Shown: one piece after another, positions 49,039-59,755 of the stretch | Layout of the letters: each line of letters starts with the position of its first letter | Position numbering within the stretch: the stretch's first letter is position 1 | Notes under the pieces: generated by a model | What the model was told of the DNA's origin: nothing | Databases searched by the model: none | The model's input: only the letters and a program-made list of their open reading frames with translations | Assembly: GCA_947589185.1 (NCBI GenBank) | Contig: CANQCK010000001.1 | Location: 62,001-126,000, forward strand | Reading direction: 5' to 3' | Length of the DNA: 64,000 bases | Source: an uncultured Clostridia bacterium | Lineage (GTDB): Bacteria > Bacillota > Clostridia > Oscillospirales > Ruminococcaceae | Position numbers and translations under genes: made by a program

Positions 49039-50115
49039 ATGAATAAAAAAGCTGTTATTGCAATGAGCGGCGGCGTTGACTCAAGCGTAGCCGCTTATTT
49101 AATGACAAATAAGGGTTATGATTGTATTGGTGCAACAATGAAGCTGTACAGCAACGATGATATTGGTATTTCAAATAAGCACACCTGCTGTTCAGCGGAG
49201 GATGTTGAGGACGCCAGAAGCGTTGCATATTCGCTTAATATTCCCTACTACGTATTTAATTTCTCAGATAACTTTAAAGAGAATGTAATTGAGAGGTTTG
49301 TCCGTGCATATGAAAACGGTATTACACCTAACCCATGTATTGACTGTAATCGTTATCTTAAATTTGAAAAGCTGTTTCAGCGTGCAAGGGAAATAGATTT
49401 TGACTATGTTGTTACCGGCCATTACGCCCGGATTGAATTTGACAAGGAGAAAAACCGTTATCTCTTAAAAAAAGCTGTAGATAAGTCTAAAGATCAAAGC
49501 TACGTTTTATATTGTATGACTCAAAAACAGCTTGAACACACCATTTTTCCTCTTGGGGAAATGAATAAGTCCGATGTAAGAAAAATTGCCGAAGAGATTG
49601 GTTTTGCAAATGCCGATAAGCACGACAGTCAGGATATATGCTTTGTTCAGGATAAAAAATATTATGATTTTATTGAACAGTATACGGGAAAATCTTATTC
49701 GGAAGGTAATTTTATTGATATAAACGGAAACGTAATAGGCAGGCATAAGGGTATAATTCGTTATACCATAGGTCAACGCAGAGGTCTGGGAGTTTCTTTG
49801 TCAAACAATCCTACTTTTGTTTTAGCGGTAAATCCTAATGATAACACCGTCACTCTCGGAAGAGAAGAAGATTTATACACAAAAACGCTTACTGCAAAAA
49901 ATGTAAATCTTATATCAACAGAAAGAATAAAAGCTCCGATGCGGGTTAAAGCAAAGGTTCGCTACCGACAGTCAGAGCAATGGGCAACGGTAACTCAGCC
50001 TGATGATGATACTCTGAATATAGAATTTGACGAACCGCAGAGAGCGGTAACCAAAGGTCAGGCAGTTGTTCTATATGAGGGTGATATTGTTGTCGGCGGA
50101 GGAATTATTCAATAG
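49039..50115 (+). CDS. mnmA: tRNA-specific 2-thiouridylase MnmA
   Basis: AVIAMSGGVDSSVAAYLM, NPCIDCNRYLKF, ATGHYARI-type motif, GQRRGLGVS. Confidence 0.97.
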   Translation: MNKKAVIAMSGGVDSSVAAYLMTNKGYDCIGATMKLYSNDDIGISNKHTCCSAEDVEDARSVAYSLNIPYYVFNFSDNFKENVIERFVRAYENGITPNPCIDCNRYLKFEKLFQRAREIDFDYVVTGHYARIEFDKEKNRYLLKKAVDKSKDQSYVLYCMTQKQLEHTIFPLGEMNKSDVRKIAEEIGFANADKHDSQDICFVQDKKYYDFIEQYTGKSYSEGNFIDINGNVIGRHKGIIRYTIGQRRGLGVSLSNNPTFVLAVNPNDNTVTLGREEDLYTKTLTAKNVNLISTERIKAPMRVKAKVRYRQSEQWATVTQPDDDTLNIEFDEPQRAVTKGQAVVLYEGDIVVGGGIIQ

Positions 50116-50134
50116 CAATTTTTAATCTTAATGC

Positions 50135-50163
50135 TTGAAAACATACGGCAATTATGCTATACT
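50135..50163 (+). promoter_or_regulatory. Putative sigma-A promoter of metA
   Basis: TTGAAA, 17-nt spacer, TATACT. Confidence 0.7.
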
Positions 50164-50203
50164 ATAATGCAATAGACAATTTTTGCGGAAGGAGTTTAAT
50201 AAT

Positions 50204-51127
50204 ATGCCAATAAGAATACCAAATAACCTTCCTGCCTTTTCGGTTTTTGAAGAAGAAAACATATTTGCTATTCCTGACGACAGAGCAGAACATCAGGACA
50301 TTCGACCTTTGGGAATTGCTATAGTCAATTTGATGCCTAAAAAAATTGAAACCGAAACTCAGTTTTTAAAGCTGTTATCCAATACTCCGCTGCAGGTCAA
50401 TATAGAGCTTGTTCAGATGGCTTCTCATAAATCAAAGAACACGCCGATGGAACACTTGCTTTCATTCTATAAGACCTTTGAAGACATAAAACGAAACAAA
50501 TACGACGGAATGATAATTACCGGTGCACCTATTGAACAAATGAACTACGAGGACGTTGACTACTGGAGTGAGCTCTGTGAGATATTCGAGTGGTCAAAGA
50601 CAAACGTATATTCAACTATTCATGTTTGCTGGGGTGCTCAGGCAGGACTTTACTACCATTACGGAATACCTAAATATCCTCTTGAGAAAAAAATGTTCGG
50701 TGTGTTTCCGCATAAGGTTCTGCATCCTAAACATCCGCTTTTGAACGGTTTTGACGACGTTTTTTTAGTTCCTCACTCAAGATATACCGAGGTAAGAAAA
50801 GAAGATATTGAAAAGGTAAAAGAGCTGACAATTCTGACTGAATCCGATATAAGCGGAGTACATATTGTCGCTGACAAAACGGACAGGCAGTTCTTTTTAA
50901 CAGGACATTCAGAATACGACAAAAGAACTCTGGCAAACGAATACAAGCGTGATATTGAAAAAGGACTTGATATTGACATTCCTTATAATTACTTCCCTGA
51001 TGATGACCCTAATAAAAAGCCTGTTCATTCATGGGTCTGCCATGCAAATCTAATGTTTTCAAACTGGCTTAACTATCTGGTATATCAGGCAACACCTTTT
51101 GATTTGAATGATCTGGAAAAAATATAG
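50204..51127 (+). CDS. metA: Homoserine O-acyltransferase MetA family (predicted acetyl-CoA specific)
   Basis: [38 protein letters not shown] with Glu at position 111; [16 protein letters not shown]. Confidence 0.95.
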   Translation: MPIRIPNNLPAFSVFEEENIFAIPDDRAEHQDIRPLGIAIVNLMPKKIETETQFLKLLSNTPLQVNIELVQMASHKSKNTPMEHLLSFYKTFEDIKRNKYDGMIITGAPIEQMNYEDVDYWSELCEIFEWSKTNVYSTIHVCWGAQAGLYYHYGIPKYPLEKKMFGVFPHKVLHPKHPLLNGFDDVFLVPHSRYTEVRKEDIEKVKELTILTESDISGVHIVADKTDRQFFLTGHSEYDKRTLANEYKRDIEKGLDIDIPYNYFPDDDPNKKPVHSWVCHANLMFSNWLNYLVYQATPFDLNDLEKI

Positions 51128-51135
51128 ATACAAAA

Positions 51136-51158
51136 AAGCTCCCGATTTTCGGGAGCTT
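51136..51158. terminator. Convergent terminator between metA and clpX
   Basis: AAGCTCCCGA-TTT-TCGGGAGCTT with A/T-rich flanks. Confidence 0.88.
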
Positions 51159-51163
51159 AAATT

Positions 51164-52459
51164 TTATCCTATTTTTCTCTCCTTATTTGCTCTGTGAATT
51201 TCAGGAGATTCACCTTTTGTGACACAGCTTTCATTTATAACAACACTGACTATATCGCCGTCAGACGGTGCTGTGAACATAACGTTCATCAAGATTCCCT
51301 CAACAACAGCACGAAGTCCTCTTGCACCTGTTTTCTGAGCAATAGCCTTTTTCGCAATTGCAGTTTTTGCTTCCTCTGTGAAAACAAGTTCAATGTTATC
51401 ATAATCAAACAGCTTTGTAAACTGCTTTATAAGTGAATTTTTAGGCTGAGTAAGAATTTTTACCAAAGCGTCCTCATCTAAATCATTTAGAACTGTGATA
51501 ACAGGCAGTCTTCCGACAAGCTCGGGAACCAAACCGTACTTGACCAGATCCTGCGGTTCAACCTTCTCAAATATATTATTATTTGTTCTGTCGCTGCTGG
51601 TTTTTATCTCGCTTCCAAAGCCAAGAGAAGACTTATCTGTTCTTTTATTGATAATCTTAGATAGACCGTCAAAAGCTCCGCCGCAGATAAATAAGATGTT
51701 CTTTGTGTCAATTTGTATAAATTCCTGATGCGGATGCTTTCTTCCGCCCTGAGGAGGTACATTAGATATGCAGCCCTCTATTATCTTTAATAGAGCCTGC
51801 TGTACTCCCTCGCCGCTTACATCTCTGGTAATAGACGTGTTCTCGCTTTTTCTGGCTATCTTATCTATTTCATCAATATAAATTATTCCCTTTTGAGCAG
51901 CCTCAATATCGTAATCAGCCGCCTGAATTAGTCTTGTAAGAACATTCTCCACATCGTCTCCAACGTATCCTGCTTCTGTCAAAGTTGTTGCGTCAGCTAT
52001 AGCAAATGGTACATTGAGAATTCTTGCAAGCGTCTGAGCCAACAGAGTTTTTCCTGTTCCGGTCGGACCTAAAAGAAGTATGTTGCTCTTTTGGATCTCA
52101 ACATCATTATCGTCATTTTCTTTATTGTTTAAAATTCTTTTATAATGATTATATACAGACACTGCTAATGAAATCTTAGCGTCGTCCTGACCGATAACAT
52201 ACTGATCCAAAACATTTTTAATTTCAACAGGCTTGGTAAGAACAATATCCTTTCCATCTGTTATATCTTTTTTTAATTTACCCGAATTGCTCTTTCTCTC
52301 ACTGCGGCGGGCAATATCACCCTGCTCTGCCATAATATCATAACAGAACAATACACAGTTATCACATATATGCACATCGCCTGCAGAAAATAAATTTCTT
52401 ACCTGATTTTCAGCAGAACCGCAAAAATTACATATTTTCAAACCGTCCTTGTTAGGCAT
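51164..52459 (-). CDS. clpX: ATP-dependent Clp protease ATP-binding subunit ClpX
   Basis: C4 zinc finger, [47 protein letters not shown]. Confidence 0.98.
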   Translation of the reverse strand: MPNKDGLKICNFCGSAENQVRNLFSAGDVHICDNCVLFCYDIMAEQGDIARRSERKSNSGKLKKDITDGKDIVLTKPVEIKNVLDQYVIGQDDAKISLAVSVYNHYKRILNNKENDDNDVEIQKSNILLLGPTGTGKTLLAQTLARILNVPFAIADATTLTEAGYVGDDVENVLTRLIQAADYDIEAAQKGIIYIDEIDKIARKSENTSITRDVSGEGVQQALLKIIEGCISNVPPQGGRKHPHQEFIQIDTKNILFICGGAFDGLSKIINKRTDKSSLGFGSEIKTSSDRTNNNIFEKVEPQDLVKYGLVPELVGRLPVITVLNDLDEDALVKILTQPKNSLIKQFTKLFDYDNIELVFTEEAKTAIAKKAIAQKTGARGLRAVVEGILMNVMFTAPSDGDIVSVVINESCVTKGESPEIHRANKERKIG

Positions 52460-52470
52460 AAGCACCGTCC

Positions 52471-53064
52471 TTATCTCTTTGTAATAACCTTATCTACCAA
52501 TCCGTACTGCATTGCCTGCTCGGCAGTCATATAATTATCTCTTTCGCAATCTCTGTGAATTGTTTCAACGTCCTTCGAACAGTTTTCTGCCAGTATTCTT
52601 TCAAGTCTTTCTCTGGTCTTGAGCATATTATCAGCGTGAATTTGAATATCTGTCTGCTGTCCGCTCAATCCGCCGCCTGAAATCAACGGCTGATGAATTA
52701 AAATCTCACTGTTAGGCAGAGCAAATCTCTTACCCTTTGCACCGCTTGAAAGCAGAAAAGAACCAAACGAAGCGGCAAGACCAATGCAAATAGTCGAAAC
52801 ATCACACTTAATATACTGCATTGTATCATAAATTGCAAAGCCTGCGGTAACCGAACCTCCCGGACTGTTAATATACAAATCTATGTCCTTTTCAGGGTCC
52901 TGACCCTCCAAATACAAAAGCTGTGCAACTACAACACTCGCAACAGAATCATCAATAGGTCCGGTAAGCATAACTATTCTGTCATTTAACAGCCTTGAAA
53001 AAATATCATAACTTCTTTCTCCGTGACTTGTTTGTTCAACAACATAAGGAACAAGTGTCGACAT
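52471..53064 (-). CDS. clpP: ATP-dependent Clp protease proteolytic subunit ClpP
   Basis: [62 protein letters not shown]. Confidence 0.98.
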   Translation of the reverse strand: MSTLVPYVVEQTSHGERSYDIFSRLLNDRIVMLTGPIDDSVASVVVAQLLYLEGQDPEKDIDLYINSPGGSVTAGFAIYDTMQYIKCDVSTICIGLAASFGSFLLSSGAKGKRFALPNSEILIHQPLISGGGLSGQQTDIQIHADNMLKTRERLERILAENCSKDVETIHRDCERDNYMTAEQAMQYGLVDKVITKR

Positions 53065-53131
53065 AATAACTCCTCCATTTCAATTTGTTCATATACGCTT
53101 ATCGCCCACAAATTTTGCGGGCGAATAAATT

Positions 53132-54412
53132 TTACTTGATTTTTGCAGTATCTTTAATAAGATCTGCTGCCTTTCCAACTGCCAAATCCATCTTTAAAGC
53201 GTCTGCAGTAACATAAGACTTGACCTGCTCAACATCCATCTTATAATTATCAGCCATCTTTTTGAACTCTTCTTCAGCATCATCATCAGAAACTTCAATG
53301 TTTTCCGTTTTAACAATCTGCTCAAGAGCAAGTCTCAGCTTGACTTGTTTTTCAGCCTGCTCACGATATGTCTTTTTCAAAGTATCCATATCAGTGCCTG
53401 TATACTGAAGATACATATCAAGACTAATGCCCTGAGGTGCAAGCCTCTGCGACATATCCTGGATCATCTCATCAACTCTGTTTTCATACATAACTTCAGG
53501 GATTTCACCTTCAACATTATCAATAATCTGATCAAACAGTGCACTTTCAACCTCAGAATCCGCCTTCTTTTCCTCAGCTTCCTCTAATTTTTTCTTAACG
53601 TCCTCTTTTAACTGTTCAACTGTATCAAATTCAGTTGTATCCTTGACAAAATCGTCATCAAGCTCGGGCAGTTCCTTTGCTTTGATTTCATGAAGCTTTA
53701 TTTTAAATACAGCGTCTTTTCCGGCTAAATCTTCAGCACCGTAATCTTCAGGGAAAGTTACGTTTATATCAAATTCATCGCCAATACTATGACCGCATAC
53801 CTGATCCTCAAAGCCGGGAATAAACTGACCGCTGCCCAGTGAAAGCGTAAACTTTTCAGCCTTTCCCCCCTCAAACGGTACCCCGTCCGTATAGCCGTCG
53901 AAATCAATTACAACATCATCGCCGTTTTGACATGGTCTGTTGTCAATATCAATAATTCTCATACCCTTTTGTCTTAAATTATCAATATCTTTGTCAATGT
54001 CTTCATCAGTTACAGCTTTGACAGTTTTTGTTGCCTCTAAACCTTTATAGTTCTCAATTTTAATTTCAGGCTTTGTTATACATGTTACTTTTATCTCTAC
54101 ACCCTTCTCTTTGTCGACAGAAACTACCTCTACATCTGGTCTTGTAACAAGCTCCAAACCTGCCTCTGAAACGGCTGTATCAACCTCTCCAGGTACTAAA
54201 GCATTTACAGCATCCTCATAAAATACTCCTTCGCCATATTCCTTTTCGATTATCTTTCTTGTAGCCTTACCCTTTCTGAAACCCGGAACAGTTATATTCT
54301 TCTTTTTAGACTGATATGCCTTTTCAACTGCTGCCTCAAATGCTTCACCTGAAATCTCTATCTCCAATTCATATTTATTTGTCTCGATTTCCTTATTAGA
54401 CTTTAAACTCAT
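53132..54412 (-). CDS. tig: Trigger factor
   Basis: IEISGEAFEAAVEKAYQSKKKNITVPGFRKGKATRKIIEKEYG; PPIase domain. Confidence 0.96.
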   Translation of the reverse strand: MSLKSNKEIETNKYELEIEISGEAFEAAVEKAYQSKKKNITVPGFRKGKATRKIIEKEYGEGVFYEDAVNALVPGEVDTAVSEAGLELVTRPDVEVVSVDKEKGVEIKVTCITKPEIKIENYKGLEATKTVKAVTDEDIDKDIDNLRQKGMRIIDIDNRPCQNGDDVVIDFDGYTDGVPFEGGKAEKFTLSLGSGQFIPGFEDQVCGHSIGDEFDINVTFPEDYGAEDLAGKDAVFKIKLHEIKAKELPELDDDFVKDTTEFDTVEQLKEDVKKKLEEAEEKKADSEVESALFDQIIDNVEGEIPEVMYENRVDEMIQDMSQRLAPQGISLDMYLQYTGTDMDTLKKTYREQAEKQVKLRLALEQIVKTENIEVSDDDAEEEFKKMADNYKMDVEQVKSYVTADALKMDLAVGKAADLIKDTAKIK

Positions 54413-54491
54413 ATTAACATCCTCCACATTTAAAAATATCTTTAATATTATATCACAGTGAAAATCATATTTCAAGACGATTTTGTTAATT

Positions 54492-55193
54492 TTAATCAAG
54501 AATTATGTCAGTTATATCCAAAGGATCAAACTCAAGATAATCGCTTGACACTAGTCTGTATAATACATCACCAACAACGCCGTCTATTGCATAGTTTATA
54601 GCTCTTCCGTGAATATGACCGTAAAAGCACTTTGTTATATTATATCTTTCTAATACATCTAAGATCTCATAATTTTTATCGTTATAATAAATCGGCGGAT
54701 AATGCAAAAAAACTACTGGCTTTAATCCCTCGCTCAATGCAGACTTAATAGACGTTTCCAACCTGCCTGCCTCTCTTAACAGAACCTTTCTGTCCGCCGA
54801 CACTCCGTTTTCGCTTATCCAGCCGCGAGTACCGCAAATTCCGAAATCACTGTATTTATAGTGATTATTATTTAGAATTGAAAACGTTTTAAATCCGTTA
54901 TTAACAAAAAAATTATCCATCTTGGTTTTGGTTTCCCACCAATAATCGTGATTTCCCTTTATAAGAATTTTTTTGCCGTTTAAATTCTCCACAAACTGAA
55001 AGTCGGGTATAGCTTCCTCTAAATTAATTGCCCACGAAAAATCTCCCGGTAATACAACAGTATCATCAGGTTTTATCTTTTTCTGCCAGTTCTTAGCCAG
55101 TCGCTCCTGATAGTTATCCCAGCCCTTGAAAATATCCATAGGCTTGTTTACACCAAATGATAAATGAAGATCTCCAATAGTATATAATGCCAA
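54492..55193 (-). CDS. Metallophosphoesterase
   Basis: YTIGDLHLSFGVNKPMDIFKGW, LPGDFSWA, LIKGNHDYWW, FLHYPP, FYGHIHG. TTG start at 55193 supported by GGAGGG 6 nt upstream. Confidence 0.88.
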   Translation of the reverse strand: MALYTIGDLHLSFGVNKPMDIFKGWDNYQERLAKNWQKKIKPDDTVVLPGDFSWAINLEEAIPDFQFVENLNGKKILIKGNHDYWWETKTKMDNFFVNNGFKTFSILNNNHYKYSDFGICGTRGWISENGVSADRKVLLREAGRLETSIKSALSEGLKPVVFLHYPPIYYNDKNYEILDVLERYNITKCFYGHIHGRAINYAIDGVVGDVLYRLVSSDYLEFDPLDITDIILD

Positions 55194-55403
55194 ATCAAGC
55201 CCTCCAATTTCCAAAAATTTCTGAATAATCTCTATTATTTTGCTTATAATATTTTTGCAAGACTTTTCTTGCAAAAAGGTACGGTGAAAGAATTTTTCAC
55301 ATACGCTTTACGGATGCTTTTTTTAATTTACTTCTGTATTTTAATAAAAGCATCGTTAAATTGCAGAAAGGAGCCTTTCTAAAACAAAGGCAGGGTGATT
55401 GAA

Positions 55404-55568
55404 ATGCAACACGATAAAATTCAAGGAATTAACTGTGATGTTTCAAGCTGTGTTTACAACAGAGATAACTGCGAATGTGTAGCAGGAAAAGTTGATATTT
55501 GCTGCTGCTGCGACAAGCCTGACTGCTGTGATGAAACCATATGCAGAACATTTAAGCCAAAGGGCTAA
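55404..55568 (+). CDS. DUF1540-type Cys-rich small protein (54 aa), absent from the ORF track
   Basis: MQHDKIQGINCDVSSCVYNRDNCECVAGKVDICCCCDKPDCCDETICRTFKPKG; SD-like AGGGTGATT upstream, terminator downstream. Confidence 0.85.
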   Translation: MQHDKIQGINCDVSSCVYNRDNCECVAGKVDICCCCDKPDCCDETICRTFKPKG

Positions 55569-55582
55569 AACTAATATCACAG

Positions 55583-55613
55583 AAAATCGTCTGTCTTAAT
55601 GGCAGACGATTTT
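55583..55613. terminator. Convergent terminator between the DUF1540 gene and thrC
   Basis: AAAATCGTCTG-9 nt-CAGACGATTTT. Confidence 0.85.
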
Positions 55614-55632
55614 ACATATAGTTTTTAAAATC

Positions 55633-57126
55633 TTATACTCCTAAAGATTTTAATACAAAATCTTTCATATCAGACTTTTCAATTGTATCGTTAAAGCGTA
55701 CTTCCTTATTTTTAAGTTCAGCTAAAGACTTTGGAACATTGAGTTTTGAAACCTCATAAAGCCTGTCAACAAGCTCGAATTCGTCTAGTGCAGAGTCATA
55801 CTCACCGAGTGCTTCTAATACGCTGCCGGAGAACTTATAAGGACTTGCAGTAGACGCTATAACTGTCTTTGTTATATCCCCTGTTTTCTCTCTGTAATCT
55901 TCATAGACCTTTACCGCTACGGCAGTGTGAGTGTCACACAAATATGAATGGCTGTCAAATTGCTTCTTAATGCAAGCCTTAGTTTGAATATCATCACAGA
56001 AGCCTGCATAGAACTCTTCCTTCAATACAGCCTTTACTTCATCTGTGACCTCATATTTACCGCTCTCAGCAAGAGATTTAAACCACTCCCTTACCTGACT
56101 GTCATTTTCGCCGCAGAGATGATAGAGAAGTCTTTCAAGATTCGAAGAAATAAGAATATCCATAGACGGCGAAATAGTCGTATAGAATTGCCTGTTTCTG
56201 TCGTAAACGCCTGTATTGAGAAAGTCTGTAAGCACATTGTTGGAATTTGAAGCACATATAAGCTTATTAACAGGTATACCCATTTTCTTAGCATAGTATG
56301 CAGCAAGAATATTGCCGAAGTTTCCAGTAGGAACAACTATATTAATTTTTTCACCCAAGTTGATTTTTCCGTCTTTTACAAGCTGTGCGTACGATGAAAC
56401 ATAATATATGATCTGCGGAGCAAGACGTCCCCAGTTTATTGAGTTTGCAGATGAAAACATAAGACCGTTCTTACTCAGTTCATTTCCAACCTCGCTATCT
56501 GTGAATATAGCTTTCACACCGTTTTGTGCGTCGTCAAAATTACCCTTAATAGCACAGACTGCTACATTTTCACCCTCCTGAGTCGTCATTTGCTTTTTTT
56601 GCATCTTAGATACGCCGTCAACAGGATAAAATACCATTATCTGTGTTCCCTCAACGTCCTTAAATCCCGCAAGAGCAGCCTTTCCTGTGTCACCCGATGT
56701 GGCAACTAAAATTACTACTTTTTTATCAAGATTTATTTTCTTAGACGACGTTGTAATAAGATACGGAAGTATCTGTAAAGCCATATCCTTGAATGCACAC
56801 GTCGGACCATGCCAAAGCTCAAGCATATATGTTCCGTCAAAAAGCTGAACAAGCTCACATATATTTTTAGTATCGAAATTTTTATCAGTATAAGCGTTGT
56901 CAACACAGTATCTTATTTCAGCCCCGCTGAAATCTGTAAGATACTTTGAAAAAATAAATGCGGCTCTGTCAGGATAGCTCATATCTCCCATAGCCTTTAT
57001 ATCATCAAATGTAATTTTTGGTATTTCACTGGGAACAAACAGACCTCCGTCTTTTGAAATTCCCTGTGCAATAGCCTGTGCCGACGTTACGTTTACATTA
57101 CTGTCTCTGGTACTTTTATAATACAT
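55633..57126 (-). CDS. thrC: Threonine synthase
   Basis: LELWHGPTCAFKDMALQ, VATSGDTGKAALAGF, VPTGNFGNILAAYYAKKMG. Confidence 0.96.
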   Translation of the reverse strand: MYYKSTRDSNVNVTSAQAIAQGISKDGGLFVPSEIPKITFDDIKAMGDMSYPDRAAFIFSKYLTDFSGAEIRYCVDNAYTDKNFDTKNICELVQLFDGTYMLELWHGPTCAFKDMALQILPYLITTSSKKINLDKKVVILVATSGDTGKAALAGFKDVEGTQIMVFYPVDGVSKMQKKQMTTQEGENVAVCAIKGNFDDAQNGVKAIFTDSEVGNELSKNGLMFSSANSINWGRLAPQIIYYVSSYAQLVKDGKINLGEKINIVVPTGNFGNILAAYYAKKMGIPVNKLICASNSNNVLTDFLNTGVYDRNRQFYTTISPSMDILISSNLERLLYHLCGENDSQVREWFKSLAESGKYEVTDEVKAVLKEEFYAGFCDDIQTKACIKKQFDSHSYLCDTHTAVAVKVYEDYREKTGDITKTVIASTASPYKFSGSVLEALGEYDSALDEFELVDRLYEVSKLNVPKSLAELKNKEVRFNDTIEKSDMKDFVLKSLGV

Positions 57127-57159
57127 AAAACCCTCCTGAAATTATATATGCTTAATCAA

Positions 57160-57522
57160 TTAATTACTGTTATCAAAAGCATTAACATAATACTTTAATT
57201 TTACAACCTCTTCGTTTTTCATCTCAACAACTGCTACGTCAAATCTGCACTTCGGAACATATGATAAAGTTTGAATATACCTTTCCGCCGCACATATTAT
57301 ATGCTTGCGTTTTAAAGCAGTTATAGCTTCCTCCCCCGAAACTAACGAAGCGGTTTTTCTTGTTTTAACTTCAACAAAGCAAACAGTATCCTCTATTTTA
57401 GCGATAATGTCGATCTCACCGCCCTTGACGGTAAAATTTCTTTTTAAAATATCATATCCGCCTTTGACTAAATAATCGCATACCGTTTGTTCACCTATAT
57501 TTCCTATTTCCCTGTTTTTCAT
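57160..57522 (-). CDS. YraN/UPF0102 family nuclease-like protein
   Basis: REIGNIGEQTVCDYLVKGGYDILKRNFTVKGGEIDIIAKIEDTVCFVEVKTRK. Confidence 0.92.
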   Translation of the reverse strand: MKNREIGNIGEQTVCDYLVKGGYDILKRNFTVKGGEIDIIAKIEDTVCFVEVKTRKTASLVSGEEAITALKRKHIICAAERYIQTLSYVPKCRFDVAVVEMKNEEVVKLKYYVNAFDNSN

Positions 57523-58118
57523 TTCTTTTCAAAAAACTTTCTTAAAAAATACGGTCTGTGAACAGGTGAAACTCCATATTTCTCTATCATTTCATAATGC
57601 AGCTTTGTTCCGTAGCCATTATGTTTTGAGAACTGATACTGCGGATACATTTCGTCTAACTGTTTCATATACCTGTCTCTTGCGACCTTTGCCAGTATTG
57701 ACGCCGCCGCTATTGACTGCGATTTAGCGTCGCCTTTGACAATAGTTTCTGTAGGAATATCAATTTCCGGTGACTTATTTCCGTCAATCAAAGCAAGCTG
57801 AGGTTTAATTTTCAGACCGTTTATAGCTCTTTTCATAGCAAGCATAGCTGCATTGAGAATGTTCATAGCTTCAATTTCCTCAATAGTTGCCGTCGCAATA
57901 CAATACGCCTTCGCTTTTTCTATAATGACATCATAAAAAGCCTCTCTTTTCTTTTCACTCAGCTTTTTTGAATCGTTGATGCCTTCAATAACAGTAGCAT
58001 CATCAAATATAACTGCGGCAGCGTATACATCTCCTGCCAACGGACCTCTGCCTGCTTCATCAACACCGCAGATTATCCTTCCGTTTCTTATACTTTTATC
58101 AAATTCATATAATTCCAT
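57519..58118 (-). CDS. rnhB: Ribonuclease HII
   Basis: ICGVDEAGRGPLAGDVYAAAVI; INDSKKLSEKKRE. Confidence 0.96.
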   Translation of the reverse strand: MELYEFDKSIRNGRIICGVDEAGRGPLAGDVYAAAVIFDDATVIEGINDSKKLSEKKREAFYDVIIEKAKAYCIATATIEEIEAMNILNAAMLAMKRAINGLKIKPQLALIDGNKSPEIDIPTETIVKGDAKSQSIAAASILAKVARDRYMKQLDEMYPQYQFSKHNGYGTKLHYEMIEKYGVSPVHRPYFLRKFFEKK

Positions 58119-58127
58119 ACTCTTATC

Positions 58128-59027
58128 CTATTTTAAATCTCTCGGCGATTCTATTGACAATCGTCCTAATTTTCCGCCTCTGAATTCATCTAACACAGTT
58201 GCAGAAGTTCTCTCGGTATTTATCTCTCCGCCTGAAATGAGAAATCCACGCTTTCTTCCTATTCTTTCAAGAATCTCAAAGCCCAATGTGCAATCGCTCA
58301 GCGACATTTCATCTTTATGAATACCGTCAAGACTTATATTATATCTTTCAATAATATTCTCAGGATACTTCTCATATAAAAATTGCAGCAATCTGCAAGC
58401 GAGATATTCTAAATCCATTACCTCATCTTTTACAGCACCTGTAAAAGCCAGATGTTCCCCTACAGTTTTGTCCTCAAATTTAGGCCATAAAACCCCGGGC
58501 ATATCAAGTAATTCAATTTCATTTCCTATTGAAACCCACTGTTTGCCTCTGGTTACTCCCGGTCTGTCTTCGACCCTTGCTCTTTTCGAGCCTGCAAGCC
58601 TGTTTATAAATGAAGACTTGCCCACATTGGGAATTCCAACAATCATAATTCTAACAGGTCTGCCAACCATTCCCTTACTGTTCCATATCTCTATCTGAAC
58701 CTTCAAAAGCTCTTTTAGTGCCGGAATAAACTTACTTACTCCCTTACCGCTTCTGCAATCCATTGAAAGAGCATTGATGCCGTTTCTTTTATAGAAATCA
58801 AGCCACATAGAGGTGACCGTTTCATCGGCAACGTCGCATTTATTAAGAACGACCAGTCTTGGCTTTGAACCAACGAGTCTGTCCATTTCCGGGTTTCTGC
58901 TTGAAATAGGAATTCTTGCGTCTGTCATTTCAACAACTGCGTCAACAAGCTTTAAGTTAGACTGCATTAAACGCCGTGTTTTCGCCATATGTCCGGGAAA
59001 CCACTGAATACTTAAATCTTCGCTCAT
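58128..59027 (-). CDS. rbgA: Ribosome biogenesis GTPase YlqF/RbgA
   Basis: IQWFPGHMAKTRRLMQ; circularly permuted G motifs NKCD, GIPNVGKSSFINRL. Confidence 0.96.
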   Translation of the reverse strand: MSEDLSIQWFPGHMAKTRRLMQSNLKLVDAVVEMTDARIPISSRNPEMDRLVGSKPRLVVLNKCDVADETVTSMWLDFYKRNGINALSMDCRSGKGVSKFIPALKELLKVQIEIWNSKGMVGRPVRIMIVGIPNVGKSSFINRLAGSKRARVEDRPGVTRGKQWVSIGNEIELLDMPGVLWPKFEDKTVGEHLAFTGAVKDEVMDLEYLACRLLQFLYEKYPENIIERYNISLDGIHKDEMSLSDCTLGFEILERIGRKRGFLISGGEINTERTSATVLDEFRGGKLGRLSIESPRDLK

Positions 59028-59057
59028 ATTAACGCACCTTTTCTTTTTAAACAAAAA

Positions 59058-59642
59058 CTATTTTATCCTGCCAAAACAGTCAAAAGGAAAAATCCTAAAT
59101 ACAGCTTTTCCCAATACATCGTCAATAGAAATGCAGCCTACCATAGGACTTCTGCTGTCAGTAGAATTATTCCTGTTATCTCCCATAACAAAAATGGTGT
59201 TTTCCGGAACAACCATAGGATAGGTATTTCCGCCGTCATTTCTTAGAGTGGGTTCGTTAATATACGGCTCGTCTAAAACTTTTCCGTCAACAGTAACAGT
59301 ATGCTTTTCAAAATCAATATCAACAGTCTGCCCTTCTGTGGCAATAACTCTTTTAATTATAGTTTTATTAAGTCCTGTGCTGTTTACAACAACTATATCC
59401 CCCTGCTCCGGAGAGTAAAAAAGATGTGAAATAATCAGTCTTTGCCCGTCCTGAAGTGTAGGAACCATAGAACCTCCGTCAACAATCACGATTCTGAAAA
59501 CAAAAGTAAATACCAGTATCACTATAAAAATTGAAATAGCTACTGACTCAAGCCATTCCATCAATTCGTTTACAAACGATTTTTTTTCTTTAAATTTGTT
59601 ATAATCTTCATTGCTGTAAATCTCGTTGCTTTTTTCTTCCAT
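59058..59642 (-). CDS. lepB: Signal peptidase I
   Basis: VDGGSMVPTLQDGQRLIISHLFY, TIIKRVIATEGQTV, VMGDNRNNSTDSR. Confidence 0.95.
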   Translation of the reverse strand: MEEKSNEIYSNEDYNKFKEKKSFVNELMEWLESVAISIFIVILVFTFVFRIVIVDGGSMVPTLQDGQRLIISHLFYSPEQGDIVVVNSTGLNKTIIKRVIATEGQTVDIDFEKHTVTVDGKVLDEPYINEPTLRNDGGNTYPMVVPENTIFVMGDNRNNSTDSRSPMVGCISIDDVLGKAVFRIFPFDCFGRIK

Positions 59643-59721
59643 CTGTAGTACCTCTTTATTTACAAAAATATATCTTAATTTTAACAAAAAAACTTTCAAA
59701 ATTCAAGTACTTTTAAAAAGA

Positions 59722-59748
59722 AAAGGAACAAAATTACTTTGCTCCTTT
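59722..59748 (-). terminator. Terminator of rplS
   Basis: Minus strand AAAGGAGCAAAG..TTTTGTTCCTTTTC. Confidence 0.75.
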
Positions 59749-59755
59749 ATAACAA

